From positions 2,604,001-2,668,000 of the forward strand of contig MQVO02000002.1 of assembly GCA_001986395.2 (NCBI GenBank): a stretch of 64,000 nucleotides of DNA, read 5' to 3'. Each line of letters begins with the position of its first letter. Positions within the stretch are counted from its first letter, which is position 1. The position numbers and the translations under genes are program-made. Below, in pieces: positions 13,457 to 26,095 of the stretch. The DNA comes from Irpex lacteus. Taxonomy: Eukaryota; Basidiomycota; Agaricomycetes; Polyporales; Irpicaceae. Below the pieces are notes generated by a model. It was not told the origin of the DNA. It did not search any database and was given only the letters and a program-made list of their open reading frames with translations.

Positions 13457-13765
13457 CAATATTCGCAATCTGCTTGGTCATCATGTATCGATTTATGTAT
13501 TGTCAGTTCACGCAATATGCAAAGATAAATTGTGGATATCGATGATACTTACTCAGCAATGAATATTCTACAGCGAGAAGTCACAAGGAGGTCGGGGGCC
13601 AAGACAACCGCCGCCGGATCACCTTAGACGCCTCGGGGCGTGTGTACCACAGGAGCCCACAACAGGTCGCCTCGGCCAAGCTCAGCCACCAACCGCAACT
13701 CGTTCTGCTCTTTACAACTACCGTCACCCACCTTCAAGACACACAGAAGGGTATCTAGTGCTGCA
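13457..13765. other. Divergent promoter region, peptidase / sugar transporter
   Basis: This stretch of about 310 bases lies between two diverging starts. I see no ORF or RNA gene in it. It must hold the promoters of both genes; no clear TATA box was recognised. Confidence 0.4.
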
Positions 13766-15779
13766 ATGACAGCACAAGCCTTCACGACATATGGCTGGGT
13801 AACCTGCCTTTGGATACTCGTGACATCGTTCCAGGTATGTCCGTCTCATGTCCTCTGACATTGCGACGCGCTGACTTTCTTCTACCTAGGTACGAGCATG
13901 TTGAATATATGTAGACTATAAACTCATGTTGTACAGTATGGCTACCACATATCAGCCCTGAACCAAATCCAGGCCGTACTGAGCTGCCGGGGAGCTGAAC
14001 GGGACGTCGCCATACCCAGAAAGTATGGACTGCCAACTTGTATCCCCATGTCCGACGCGACATTCTCTGTCGTGACTGCAGTATACACCGTAGGAGGACT
14101 CTTGGGGAGTCTCGTCGCCAATGTCGTTATGGACCGCTGGGGCAGGAGAGGCGCAGTCCGCGCGAGCGCAGTCATGTTCGCCATTGGCTCCGGTATCATG
14201 GGCATGTCGGCTTCTTTGAGTCCTTTGATTTTTGGAAGGTGAGTATCATTTGAATTGACGTCTTGCGCTTTGTAGCCAATGATTTTGGCTATACTTAGAC
14301 TACTCGTGGGCATTGGTGCGGGCTTTGGACTTTGTGTCGGTCCCATCTTCCTCTCCGAAATCGCACCCACGAAGATCCAGGGCGCAGTTGGTACGTTCCT
14401 CGGACCTCTGAAGACGTCCCGTAATTTAATGTACCTTCTTCTGTATAGGCGTCTTGACACAGTTTGCCATCGTCATCGGTCTTATGGGCACTCAGGCAAT
14501 AGGCCTCCGTCTCGCAACTCCTCACGAATGGCGTATCGTCTTAGTCATATCCTCCATTCTTGCGATTGGACAGCTCTTAGTTAGCCCTGCAATCGTTGAA
14601 TCCCCAACCTGGCTCCACCGACATGGTCTGTTACAAGAGAAAGCCGCAGCATCCCGTAGATTGTGGACTGTCAGCGAACCAACTCGCCGTCGTAAGTTAC
14701 ACGCACTCTTCCTTTGCTGTCCTCTCATCTCATGCAACGTAGTGCCAGAGTCCCTTGACAGCCAGGATCCTCTGCTTGCCGATGTAGAGCGGGATGCAGA
14801 CCATGATGCGCGTCCCAAGGACCCCGAAGAGCACCAGGCCGCCGTTTCCGTGCCCCAGTTGCTAACGTCAGCAGAATTCCGACAGCCTCTCATGGTTGTA
14901 TGCTTCGCTATGCTATGCCAACAACTCTCTGGTATGTTCTCTACTCTTATTAGCTAGTTGACGATTTCTAATGAGCCCATTCGGATACAGGTGTCAATGC
15001 AGGTATGTCTAGGTATTCAAGCAGATTGAATTGTCGCTGATGTGTGTCCTAGTACTGTACTACAGCAACGATATTCTCGCAAAGGCTCTTCCCGACCTCG
15101 GCCCATACGTCTCGCTCGGCATCACCATCGTCAACGTCTTCATGACTTTCCCACCTATCTTCCTCATCGAGGTACATCACAACCCTACAAACTCCCTTAG
15201 TTCTCGCTTACACATCGTCCATGTTTAGCGTCTGGGCCGCAAGAAACTGCTAACTCTCTCAACCACTGGCGCCATCATCTCCCTTCTGGGCGTCGGCTTC
15301 GGTCTCAACACCGGCGTGGTGGCCCTCGCGAGCATCACAATCTTGACATTCGTAGCGTGAGTACATCTCCTCTCCCAGTTTGTTGTCGGCGAGTGTTGAA
15401 CAGTGATGGATAGATCGTTCGCAACGGGTATCGGTCCCGTGCCTTTCGTGATGATACCCGAGGTGTCTCCCAAGCACGTAAGTCCGAGTCGTGGCCCTCC
15501 ACTTCTGACTTCACATACTGAACCACCGCCATCTCATAGGCCGTGTCCGCTCTCTCGTCCGTCGGACTTTCATTAAACTGTACGTGAACCTGTTCACTCA
15601 TAGATACCAACGACTAACCAGAGCGCACAGGGATCGCCAACTTCCTCGTCGGCCTCGTCTTTCTCCCCTTGCGCAACCTCCTCGCGCAGGGCGACCCACA
15701 GAAGGAGGGCAGGATCTTCTATCTCTTCGCCGCCATGTTGGCGTTCTGCACCTTTGTTCTCTTTAGGTTTTATCGGTGA
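13766..15779 (+). CDS. MFS sugar transporter (SP family, Vps73/YBR241C-like)
   Basis: This is a 12-TM sugar-porter-family transporter of about 500 residues with roughly eight introns. TM1 begins right at the ATG (MTAQAFTTYGWVTCLWILV), so there is almost no cytosolic N-terminus. Family signatures are visible: the loop 2-3 motif DRWGRRGAVR, TM5 LLVGIGAGFGLCVGPIFLSE, PESPTW-like VESPTWLHRHG, LCQQLSGVNAVLYYS in TM7, ERLGRKK in loop 8-9, and SVGLSLNWIANFLVGLVF in TM10. The protein ends FRFYR just after the last TM, with hardly any C-terminal tail. It resembles the yeast Vps73-like branch, known from vacuolar membranes, more than plasma-membrane hexose transporters. The substrate cannot be stated from the sequence. 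Confidence 0.87.
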
Positions 15780-16315
15780 ATGTTTTGGGCCGCGCGACGA
15801 CGGACGGACATTCGGTGTTCATACGTTCAAGATCATTGTTTTGGGTCTCGATGGAAGTACTACTCTTTTGGAATGACGGCAGCGATGGGCTGATCGTGTG
15901 TACAGTATAGTAATGGGACTTCGCATGACACGTAGCATAGACCAGCTGGTCGGTTTGTAAATAGAATTATCGTCGAACGTAAAGCATCGGACGCATTTGA
16001 GTTTACACATAAAAGATGAACAGCACACTTACCTAGTGTAATTTGACGCAGAACATCTCGAAGTCCATGTGCATCATATCCAGAGAGCGCAGACTCCATA
16101 TTATACTGATACAACTAGTGGAATTGTCCGTACATATATATCCCGTGCATGCGACGCGCCGATGCACAGTAAACTCCCGTAAGCAAGTATAGATCAAACT
16201 AGTACGTCGAAAAAGAAATCGTGATGCAATAAACAAATAACAAACTCTCAGAACCTACACCCATACCTCCGCCACTCTACTCTATCATCCTCCCACCAAA
16301 ACCCGGTCAAACGAA
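15780..16315. other. Convergent intergenic region
   Basis: These 536 bases separate the 3' ends of the sugar transporter and the CDC50 gene. The stretch is AT-rich with no supported ORF or RNA gene; both 3' UTRs and polyadenylation sites must lie here. Confidence 0.4.
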
Positions 16316-17789
16316 CTACCGGTTCCACGATAGGAGTGACATGTCTCCCAATTTCCTGGTGGAGAAGGAGATGTGATGAGATAGAGATGAGGAGAAAGAG
16401 GCTGGGAAGGAAGCGTACCTGGGTCTGATGAGGTGCCTGATGGTACCGGCGATGGCGAGCAGGACGAAGAGCGCCGCCGTGGCGACGTATGCCCATCCCA
16501 AGAACGGGTTCTTGCCTCCTATCCACGACACAGTCGAGATCACGACTGACTTCGTACCATGGTACGGCTTCACAGGGTAGTCTACGGGGACAAAGTTAAA
16601 CAGACTGTAAACTGATGTATGCGCTTGATACTCACTCAGATCAATGACAATCTGGTATCTCCCTTGCTGGAGGTTGTCGTTGTCGTTGCGCCCCCACAGC
16701 TTCGTGAACGTCGGCAAACCAGCGGTACGCATCCAGTTCTGGAAGTGTTCGTCTTCCTTGAGGTTAGGAGGCGGCGTGGAGTTGGTGTAGTTGTTTGGGA
16801 AACGGAGCGCCCAGTTAGGAGGAGGGACGATATCTTCGATGTTGTAGTTGGGGTGGTCGGTGTATTTGTTCGCTTCGCCTGGCCAGGCGATGCCCTTTTC
16901 TGACCAGACGTACGTGGTGTCCGGCGAGCTGGTCAATGTCAGGTTGCTGAACGTATCTACAATAGTGTAAGTTTCGGTTAGGCTTGGAAGGCGATGCGTT
17001 AGCACCGTCGAAGTGAGCAACGCACCATTGAAGAATGAGTTCGCGATCAACCCGCATGGGTAGACGGCCTTGTTATCAATGGTTGTTATAGGCTTGCAGT
17101 CCCCGCTGTTCAACGAGCTTGGGCTGACATAGTCGCCACGGAGCTGGTTAGGGTCAACACTCTTAACATAGCGCCGATGGTTCTGGAAGAAGTTGGTCAT
17201 CTTGTAGTACAGCAAGACGGTGTGTTCAAGGTCATAGGGCACGTCGAATTGCAGAAGACACTGGCGTTTCTGGTTGAAAGGGACGGAATCGTCACTCGAG
17301 CGATCGACGAACATGTATTGAGGGGGCGTGATGTTTGCCGTGCGTCCCGACCGGAGACGGTAGTTGTAGCTGGACAGCTCGGTGAAAGCGGTACTTGAGT
17401 TGGAGGTTTGCGGGGGTTGGTCCTCGCAGTTTGTGTAGTCCAGGGTGATTTCGGTGACCTGCGCGGTCTTGTAAGCCACTGAGCGTCCGAGAGAGGATGA
17501 TCGACGTACCAGCCCGCTACCCCAGACTAACAGACCACCTATCGGTGCGAATACAATCCCAATAAGAAGCAGAGCAGGCAGAACTGTCTTTGGAGTCAAA
17601 ATCGGCTGCCATGCCTTCAGTCGCTGCTGCTTGAAGGCGGTATCTACAAAAGCGTGAGTGAGTAGTACGATGGGTCAGCTACTCGCGCAACGCACTCGCT
17701 GGTTTTCTCCAGCTGCCCTTCTCCTTCTTTGGTTGTTCTGTGCCGTCGTCGCTGTTTGTTCGCCCGCGATTGCGATTGAAGAGGCCCAT
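16316..17789 (-). CDS. CDC50: Cdc50/Lem3 family P4-ATPase (phospholipid flippase) subunit
   Basis: Cdc50 proteins are obligate beta-subunits of P4-ATPase lipid flippases in Golgi, endosome and plasma membranes. The product is about 390 residues with two TM segments. The N-terminus is MGLFNRNRG from the ATG at 17787-17789. A 5' intron joins KPA to NTAFKQQRLKAWQPILTPK, the classic start of the family core. TM1 is VLPALLLIGIVFAPIGGLLV. The ectodomain carries conserved cysteines and YYKMTNFFQNHRRYVKS. TM2 follows VISTVSWIGGKNPFLGWAY. The last intron (63 nt) joins RPR to KLGDMSLLSWNR, the usual C-terminus. Six introns in all are supported by restored family motifs. Confidence 0.95.
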
Positions 17790-17988
17790 GGCTGGAGGAA
17801 GATGAGAGTCTGGAGAGAGGTGAGAAGAGGCAGCGCAGTCCGAAACCGTCTCCGGCCGCCCTTTGCTCGCATCACACCCATGATGACTAAAGTAGGCGCC
17901 CAATCCCTTGGCGGCGGACGCGGATATGCGGCAGACAAAGCTCACTCGTAGCAAGAATAGAAGACAAGCAATGATAATTAGAGGATTA

Positions 17989-19285
17989 CTAGGAAGTTAC
18001 ATAGTCTGAGGTGTAACCTATTCCCTCGCAGCTTATCGTCAGCGACGTCTGGCTCAGACTATCCGCAGTGACTTGAAACTTCGCGCCCGTGAGCTGTTCA
18101 GCGATCCACATCGCAGTCCTGTAACAACCATCTCAGTCACTGCCACTCGCAAGCTTCTACATCCTTACGCACCTTGTATGGCCTGTTAACGGGCCAGTTC
18201 GTATGCGAGACTTGCCCTTCGCTAGCGCGAGGAAGACGATCATCTGGTCCTGTATAACCGCATTCCTATCTAACTCTCACAACAAATGTAAATCAAACTC
18301 ACCTGCAAATGCTCATCAACACAACCTCCATGGCGTATGTTCCGCAAGAGCATCTTGGTAGCATCTCGCCCAATATTGCGCGCGTCTGGTGGTTGCAATC
18401 CTACGGAGGAAGAGCCCAGTACACAGCCGTTCTTCGTTTCGGCCCACAAAACGATTCCACAGGCTTTGTGAGCGTCAGGAGTGTCCGCAGGTGCACGCTC
18501 TAGCGCAGTAGTGATATCAATTATCTCAGGATTCACGTCGGCCATGATCAGCGCTGATGTTACAGCAGAACGAATGCGGTCAGCGAACTGGGCATCCTCC
18601 CCATACACGTAGGCCCTGCCCTTGATGGATGTTATAGGGCCTCTTTCCAGAAGGTTGATCGCTGGTAGAGGACCTTTTGTGTGAGCCACGTCTACATTCA
18701 CGATGCCTCCCCCTTGCTGCTGGTACCCTCTCCGCACGACGTCAAGTTTGTGTTCTAGTCCAAGTCTTCTATGAAGGAAGGGGAATAAGACGTGTTCCGT
18801 GTAGTCGATGTGGGGTGCCCGACGACCGTTTGTTCTGCCCACTAAGAATAATTTTGACGGGCCAGGTTCTTGTGAGTATGTAAGACACGGAAGAGCTGCT
18901 TGCAGGTTCAATGAAGTTGAGGTCACCAAACCCGTGTCGCATAGGTATCTTCCGGGTGTCCGAATGCCCTTGGGGGTGAAATCCATTTTGAAAGAGCGAA
19001 GGTGGCATTCTGCTGTCTCCGCAGAGCAGATGTCCTTGATGAGGTTCACGTCTGCAAGCCCAGAGGTAAGAGCAATGTTCGAGTGACGATTGACGAAAGG
19101 ACCTGAGAGTCACCGGAGATGTTCTGGTGTGTCAGACCGCTGTTCTTTTTCTTCTTCCGGACGTTTACAAGGCTGATGGGTTTCGACACGAGTGCGGAGA
19201 GGGCGACCGCGGTTCGTACTGCTTGGCCTCCACCTGAAAGACCTCCAGCATCGATGAGAAGGCGTCCAGACGTAGCCGCTAGCAT
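17989..19285 (-). CDS. RTC1: RNA 3'-terminal phosphate cyclase
   Basis: This RtcA-type enzyme converts RNA 3'-phosphates to 2',3'-cyclic phosphates using ATP. The start MLAATSGRLLIDAGGLSGGGQAVR matches the family N-terminal motif (IDGxxxEGGGQxxR) and continues with AVALSALVSKP and SGLTHQNI. Later exons give MDFTPKGI, the long alpha/beta core (VDVAHTKGPLP), and HGGCVDEHLQDQMIVFLALA, which holds the His that is adenylated in RtcA. The end ISCEGIGYTSDYVTS is reached at the stop 17989-17991 after two small 3' introns. Length about 370 residues is typical. The DEHLQDQ motif points to a catalytic cyclase, not the catalytically dead Rcl1 of ribosome biogenesis. A 259-bp divergent promoter is shared with the Hook-like gene. 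The symbol is tentative. Confidence 0.9.
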
Positions 19286-19544
19286 TTTCCCAATATTCGT
19301 AAAGTAGTCCGATGACCTATGTGTAGAGATGTGCTGTACGAGAATTATTCGATGTGATGGTCACGAGTAGAGTTATTGGTCCAGCGACCGCCCGGGAGAC
19401 GCGTTGTGCCAGTGTCCGCCGGACCCTTTTACTTCTCTCACCCTCTCACTCTCGTTTGTAGACTCTGAGATTTACGCAGGCGTACTCAAATACAACAGGG
19501 ACCACTGCAAGCGATAGACAAATAGGCCAGAAAATCGCAGGATC

Positions 19545-22500
19545 ATGGCTGAGGCGCAGCGCAAGGAGCTGAACGCCTTCATATCCTTCTTTGCAACCTT
19601 TGACCTCCCGCGGCCAGTAACCACAGTAGACGATCTATGTGATGGTGCCGCCCTCTTTGATGTGCTATCTGTCGTGTGAGTGCTCTCCTGTCAATATCAA
19701 AACGTCTGTGGTGGTGGGAACTGAGAGATCAACACCTGCAGCGATGAAGAGTACTTCAGGCAACCGACCCGCGCACCTGCAAAGCTCTCGGACAACTGGG
19801 TGCTCAGGTTCAATTCTCTGAAACGGCTGTATCGGCTGATGACACAATACATAACCGATGTGCTACATCAACCCGCTCGAGCCCTCGAAGTACCGGACCT
19901 GCAGGCCATTGCGAAGGACCAGAATGCTGCGGCTATGCTATTAATGTGTCGCATGACCATCACGATCGCCGTGCAATGTGAGAACAACAAAGACATCATC
20001 GGGAGGATTCAGAAGCTGGAAGAGACGGAGCAGCATTCGTTGATGAAGGCTATTGAACAAGTGAGTGGGTGTCTGTGTGCAGTAAACTCAAAGTGATGAC
20101 GACGCCGTAGGTCATGGCAAAAGTCAAAGCTGCTGGAGAGGCCAACGCGGGAGAGAACCTTACAGAGTAAGAGCTGTTTAAATAGTCGATTGGGATGGTC
20201 GTTTGACAAGCGGCATGCAGGGATGACCAGTACTACCAGATGCAGTCGGAGCGAAGTAAGATCATCGCGGAGAAGGAGACACTCGAACAGGTCTACCAGA
20301 GTCTCCTGACGGAGCATCGCACGCTGCAAACCAACTTTGACGACGTAGTATCCGAAAAGGAAGATGCTCTCAGCCGATTGCGTGAAGCGCAGAAGGACGC
20401 AGACAGTCGGCGGGTGGATAGTCGAGGGGATACGATGCTACGCGCGGAAGTGGAACGTCTGCGAAGCGAGCTGTGAGTCTCCTCGCACTATATGTATGAG
20501 AGCAAGCTAACTCACATGCTCGGAGAATGTTAGCCAGAAGAGCGAAGACAACCTCGCCGTTGCGGAGTCCGAGTTGGACAAGCAAGCGAATGTTGTTGGT
20601 GATTTGACTCGCAAGATCGACGAGCTACAGCATGTGGCAGACGAGGCTGCACGGTTGAAAGATCAACTTGACGAGTATGTGCTGCTTACAAGCATTTTTA
20701 CTGGATGCTTACGATGCATGTAGATACCGACATGCGGCGGACAAACTGCAGAAGACTGAAAATGTCATGGAGAAGTACAAGAAGAAGTTACAGGAGGGTG
20801 CAGACCTAAGACAGCATGTTCGAGTAAGTGACACCACATACTAAGTAAACAGGTCACGTCTAAGTAGCAAACGAACAGGCACTAGAGAAACAGAATGCCG
20901 ATTTAGTGGACAAGAACGCTTCCCTAGAAGAAGAATACCGGAAAGTCGCCGCGTTCAAGCCACTCATGGAGTCATACAAGAACCAGATCGCCGATCTCGA
21001 GACGAAGACGTCCAGCCGCAGCAAAGAAATCGACGCTTTGAAGTTTGAGCTCGAACAGACGAAGACCAAGTTGAAGATCCAAGTGGAGGAGCGAGCGCGA
21101 GATTCGGAAACTCTGGAGCTCTATCAAGAGCGTGTACGCGAGTTGGAACTCTCGTCGCACCGTCCGCATCCACGGGCGCAGCCCCGGCCTTCTGAACCCT
21201 CAGGCGAACCTGGTGACGCTGATGCCGACAACTTTGCGGAGGGCGAGCCTCTTAGTGCGCGGTCGCCGACGCTTGACGATGGAGACGGGGAGGTGCAGGG
21301 TCTTGGAGAGGAGCTGGACGCGGCTTTGAGTGGTACTACTATGACGGACCTGAAGCTGCAAGTGAAGAAGCTTGAGAGAGAGCTAGAGGCGATTCAGAAG
21401 AAGGAAGCGGATGCTAGTCGCGTGCTTGTTCTGGAGAACCTGTTGGACGACGCTAACCGTATGAAGGCGCGGTACGAGGCCGATTACCTCGCTGCTCATC
21501 GAGAGAAGCTGGTGTTGCAGAACGATCTGGAGGAGATCCGGAGTGGCAAGTCTATGGGTGACGGGTGGGTCCCAATGTTTGTGACTTTGGCTTTGAGTAT
21601 TGAAGAGAATTTGGGGATAGACCGGAAGCCGCTATTGCGCTTCGCCAGAGGCTTAACGAGACGGTGGATCAGCTTGACGCTCTGCGCAAAGAGCACACTG
21701 AGCTGGAAGTCAAGTTCGAGGCTCAAAGCAAGGAACTGACTATCGCCAAGTCAGATCGTAAGTCGCATCGTTCTATAGCAAGGCCTCGACATGCTCACCA
21801 ATGATATTGCAGTAAATCTCGTACACAAAGACCAGCTTGAAATCCTCGCTACGCTCCGGGAGTCTGTCAATGAGGACAAAGCTGGCCTTGAGACTGAGGT
21901 TCAGAGACTACACGACCAGATACGGGAACTCTCGGATAAGAACAAGATGCAACTCGAACAGATCAACGGTCTGCTCTTTGAGAAGGTCAATTTGCAGAGC
22001 GAGGGTCTTGATCAGAGGGATCGTATGTTGCAGCGTGAGCGTGACATCGGGTAAGAAACACTTGGTTTGTTGTGAGCGTGTCATACTAATGATATGGCCT
22101 GTAGCGATCTTAGAGCCTCGTTGTCTGGGAAAGATATTCCAGAGGACATCAAAGCGCGGCTGCTCAAGTTGCACGAAGACAATATCCAACTGCAAGAACA
22201 GTTCAAAACCGCCCAAGAGAAACTTGTCAAAGCCCGTCAAGTACGTTCAAATATCTGCCTCTTTTGCTATTCTCGACTAACTTGACACAATCTCCAGTTT
22301 ATCAAGCAGCAGGACAAACTGTTCAAGGAGGAGCAGGCGAAGAAAGGCATTTCATCCGTAAGTAGCCCAACCAATTACAGGAAGTCTGTTTGTCATAATT
22401 TGCTACAGGTTGGCTTCGACGAAGCAGAGGGTGTATCTCGTTCTCAGGTGAAGATCCTCGAGGACGAGATCGCTCGTAAGGAGGTTTGTCTGCCTTCTGG

Positions 22501-22775
22501 TCGATTGTCCTGTTCTATCTGATCTTAATCTCAATTGCAGCGTCTCATGTCCGATATGACGAAGCGCTACCAACGGGAGCAGGCGTTGATGCTCAGCATC
22601 ATCCATGGCTATGGCATGTCGCTCGTGCGGAATCAGCTTGGAAAGCAAGGTTCTCGACCAGACCCTTCCAGCTGGCTCGGCCAGCAACGGAAGAACGTGA
22701 GTGACAGATGCGTCCCGATCTCATTAAACGACTGGCTGAGAGAACATACAGCTCGGGCAGACTCTGAGACGATAA
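19545..22775 (+). CDS. HOOK-domain microtubule/dynein adaptor protein
   Basis: This Hook-family coiled-coil protein links cargo such as early endosomes to dynein in fungi. The N-terminal calponin-like HOOK domain is recognisable (AFISFFATFDLPRPVTTVDD, LCDGAALFDVLS, NWVLRFNSLKRLY). A helix follows, RIQKLEETEQHSLMKAIEQV, which corresponds to the conserved Hook segment used for dynein contact. From about 20,230 the product is almost wholly coiled coil, rich in Glu, Lys, Leu, Arg and Gln. It is broken by an acidic Pro/Ser linker near 21,170-21,290. The C-terminal part (SDMTKRYQREQALMLSIIHG) matches the Hook cargo-region style. A last intron gives RKNLGQTLRR and the stop at 22773-22775. There are about a dozen short introns and roughly 800 residues. 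ATG 19545 is the first in frame and fits the family start. Confidence 0.9.
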
Positions 22776-23019
22776 AGATCGGGTTTCGACGGCTGTTTGG
22801 GACCTAATACATAGTTACACTGCCGCTGGTTATCTCTCCTTCGTTATCTGTCCATTGCCTTCATACCCACTCTTATAGCTTCTAGATGTCTTGGATACCC
22901 GCATACCGGTCTCACCATCTTCAGTTTTAGTCTCACGCGGTGACGGAAGGCTTTCAAACACACTGTATTTTATGTACACCGCCCAACATCATTTGTTCTT
23001 CGTGACAACAGTGACCTCG

Positions 23020-24899
23020 TTAGAAGTCGGAAACGATGAATTGCTGGCCTTCTGGCTTGTTGATGGAGAGTAGTTGTCTCACGACGAACTCTTCAGCGGA
23101 GAACGTGCCATATCCAGAAGAGCCACTGAAATTCCGGCCAGGTCAAGGTCAGCAATGTGAGTATTATGCTAGGCGAAACTACTTACCCAAAGGCAGCTTG
23201 ATGGTATCTCGATTCGCTGTTGAGGGTGGTCGAGTTGATGATCACCTTTCCTGCGCGAATCCTTGGTGACAGAGTAAATGCCAGGTCGTAACTCTCCGTC
23301 CAGATAGACGACGTAAGTGAGTATGTGGATTGGTTGGCGAGATCAATCGCCTCGTCAATAGTGTCGACGATAGCGATGGTCATGACTAGACAGGAGCACA
23401 ATGAGGTCGATAATGTGTGCGATGAACGATACCGCAAAGGCAAACTTACCAGGACCGAAACTCTCTCTGTCCCAAAGTCTAGTGCCGGGCTTCGTGCCGA
23501 GCACGACGTGAGGTTGCACAAGGGCCCCGTCATGCTTCAAATCACCGACAAGAAGCTCAGCGCCACTGTCCACGGCTTCCTTGACCATGCTGATAATATT
23601 CTCAGCAGACGCGGCATTGAAAACGTAGCCGAGCTGCGCTTTGGGATCCTTGGACTGATCAGCGGCCCTGGTCTTAGCAGCAATAGCCTTGATTTTCTCG
23701 ATGAATTGTTGAGAGGCACCGCGCTGGACGATGACTCTTTCCGTTCCGATACAGGCCTGACCGCTGTGGACGAAGGCTCCGGAGATAATGCCGCGAGCGG
23801 CTGCATCGAGGTTTGCGTCGTTCAAGACCTTGATCATCGTCAACGCATGAAAGACTGACAATTGCAGAATTACTTACTATAGCTGGCGCTTTCCCTCCAA
23901 GTTCCAGAATGCAAGGTTTCAGGTATTTCGCGGCCTCTGCTGCGATGATCTTGCCTACACGATCACTTCCAGTGAACTAAAACATCAATCAGGATGTGTT
24001 CAAGTATTACAACATAAACGACTTACACCAATCTTACGAACATCCGGATGGGCGATAATTTCAGCCACCCGTGCTGGTGAATCTTCCCGAGACGTGTGGA
24101 TGACATTGAATACTCCATCGGGCAAGCCAGCCTGACATGTCATAATTATGTGCGAGCACTCGTGAACGGGAGCACCGGGATCCTCACCTCTTTGAGAATA
24201 TCAGCCGCAATAAGCTGACTCTCAGGGCTGAACTCGGAAGTCTTGAGTACCACAGTGTTTCCAGCCGCGATAGCCGGGATACATGTCAACAGCGACAGAG
24301 TGACTGGTGCATTCCACGGAGAGATTATGAAGCTGCGCATGTATGAGCGAAGCGCTACTGTGATGTTCACGAAATAGTAGCTTACACGACCCCGAGAGGC
24401 ACTGGTTGTACTATCGATGCCAGCGCACCGGTGTTGGAGGGCAGAACTTCACCTCGCAAAGCATAGACCGTATCACAGGCCTCTGAGAATATGGAATCAA
24501 CGTAGTAGTTCAGCAGATTGGCCCATTGTTTCGCAACTCCAGTTTCCTGGTGAGCCGTCTCTGTGATCTTCGTTCGTAGCTCCTGAGAGGCAGTCACAGC
24601 GATGGCACGACGGAAGATGGCCTCTTTCGCGGCTGGTGGAAGAGTACGCCATGGGTGAAAAGCGGCCTGTGCTGACTCTATCGCGGCCTTTCTGTTGCCA
24701 GCGAGGGTTAAAACGTTACTCAGTATTCCCATAAATTGAACAAGTGAAGAAGGACTCACGCATCCTCGGAAGATGCAGAGACGGCATGTGAGACGAGCTT
24801 GCCGGAGGGATTTCTGACTTCGTATGTCGAAGCATCGCTGGGAACTGTCTTCTGACCATTGATAAACAGAGGGATGGTGGAAACTTGTGGTTGGGCCAT
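23020..24899 (-). CDS. Aldehyde dehydrogenase (salicylaldehyde/vanillin dehydrogenase-like)
   Basis: This is an NAD(P)-dependent aldehyde dehydrogenase of about 490 residues. The start is [17 protein letters not shown]. Visible family motifs are [13 protein letters not shown] (substrate and cofactor pocket Asn), [26 protein letters not shown] (coenzyme loop), [11 protein letters not shown] (general-base Glu), [15 protein letters not shown] (nucleophilic Cys), ESFGPVMTI, and the end [21 protein letters not shown] at the stop 23020-23022. The GQACIGTER loop and [11 protein letters not shown] resemble the branch annotated as salicylaldehyde or vanillin dehydrogenase. The substrate assignment is an inference, though oxidation of aromatic aldehydes would suit a wood- or litter-degrading fungus. 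It converges with the Hook-like gene. Confidence 0.92.
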
Positions 24900-25931
24900 T
24901 GTTTGCAGGGAGATGAAGGTATAGAGTGGGTAACCAACTTCATGACGTTATATAGGCGGTGGGCGGGATTACTTCAGGGCGCATCGTTTCGAAACCACAG
25001 ATGGTACACACGTTTCGGCATGCCGCACTTGCGTAGTCTGTTGCACGCTATTTGCCGTAACAACCCAACACAGCAAGGCTCGAACACGAGACAGCCTTGA
25101 AGGAGCCATCGTTTCTCATGCCTCTGCGATTGAATTCCCGAATTATCGGGGTTCGCGACGTCTACATATGTGACACTTTGTAAGTTGAGCGTGTTTTCGG
25201 AGTTTGTACATAATTACCTGAAGGTAATCAGAGTTATAACAGCTATAAATTCGGCACGATGGGACACCCTTTCGCGAACACACATATTGAGAGCGGATCG
25301 ATAAAAATCGTTGGGCCAGGCGTGAACTTGAGCAAATGGGATGCGTCGATGTCCGCCAAGTCCGTCTGAATGTATTTGATGGTGGGCGGCCTAACGGATT
25401 TACTGAAATACACCCACGGAGCTCGACTGCTCTATTAGAAGAGTTCAGTATATAAGTAATAGAACCTAGCAGGGGCAGATGGTAGATCTCGCCATTGCGG
25501 CTTAGGTGGTTTATACTGCAACAGGTCCTCGTACAATGTCTTCTTGATAGATAACCGGATCTGCGCGGATCTGCACCGCCCGCACTCTACTCAATGTACG
25601 TATACATTGTTAGCAGCGGCTGCTCGAATAGGCACCTCAGTAGCAGGTCTCACTGTCGATGAGACGTAAGTATTAACAATGGACGAATTGCATTACAGTG
25701 TACGCACTAACCTCTTCGTAGGAAGCTCTAGGGATCATGAATCATTCATTGAATCTTGAAGAGGTAGGTGGACTATGTACCACAGTACTACACTGTACTG
25801 TAGTTGAGCTGGTCCGAGTCACGGTCTAAGTACGTGTAAGATGATTGTCAACTCGAAGGGGAGCTCACCACGGTCAAGTCATAGATTACACATATTTTAC
25901 ATATACTACATTTATATACTTCAAACTACAT
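24900..25931. other. Gene-free stretch between aldehyde dehydrogenase and tRNA-Ile
   Basis: About 1 kb holds the ALDH promoter and then AT-rich sequence with repeated GTAC-type tetramers near 25,580-25,880. I see no supported coding region or RNA gene. Confidence 0.4.
24949..24956 (-). promoter_or_regulatory. TATA-like element upstream of the aldehyde dehydrogenase gene
   Basis: On the minus strand this reads CTATATAA, ending about 50 bases before the ATG at 24899. The position is reasonable for a TATA box with a short 5' UTR. It is seen in sequence only. Confidence 0.45.
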
Positions 25932-26020
25932 GGCCGCCTAGCTCAGTCGGTTAGAGCGTGGTGCTAATAGACGCTCTTCACGTGACGCCAAGGTCAACGG
26001 TTCGACCCCGTTGGTGGCCA
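25932..26020 (+). tRNA. tRNA-Ile (anticodon AAU) with a 15-nt intron
   Basis: The cloverleaf can be folded by hand. The acceptor GGCCGCC (25932-25938) pairs with GGTGGCC (26013-26019). The D arm is GCTC..GAGC. The anticodon stem TGGTG (25959-25963) pairs with CGCCA (25986-25990). The T stem AACGG/CCGTT encloses the loop TTCGACC, and the discriminator is A at 26020. The anticodon AAT is at 25966-25968. A 15-nt intron (25970-25984) sits one base 3' of the anticodon, the canonical position for nuclear tRNA introns. Internal A and B boxes are present. Confidence 0.95.
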
Positions 26021-26021
26021 C

Positions 26022-26027
26022 TTTTTT
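26022..26027 (+). terminator. RNA polymerase III terminator (T6)
   Basis: Six consecutive T residues start two bases after the tRNA discriminator base, as expected for Pol III termination. Confidence 0.9.
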
Positions 26028-26095
26028 GCTTCCTTACTATATCGGGAAGTCTTCCCGATCGGCGATCACTATGCTGACGTAATAAGATCTATACG

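Noticed and set aside
16619..16903. Val-rich plus-strand frame of 94 codons
   Set aside because: Antisense to the CDC50 ectodomain exon, whose motifs are unambiguous.
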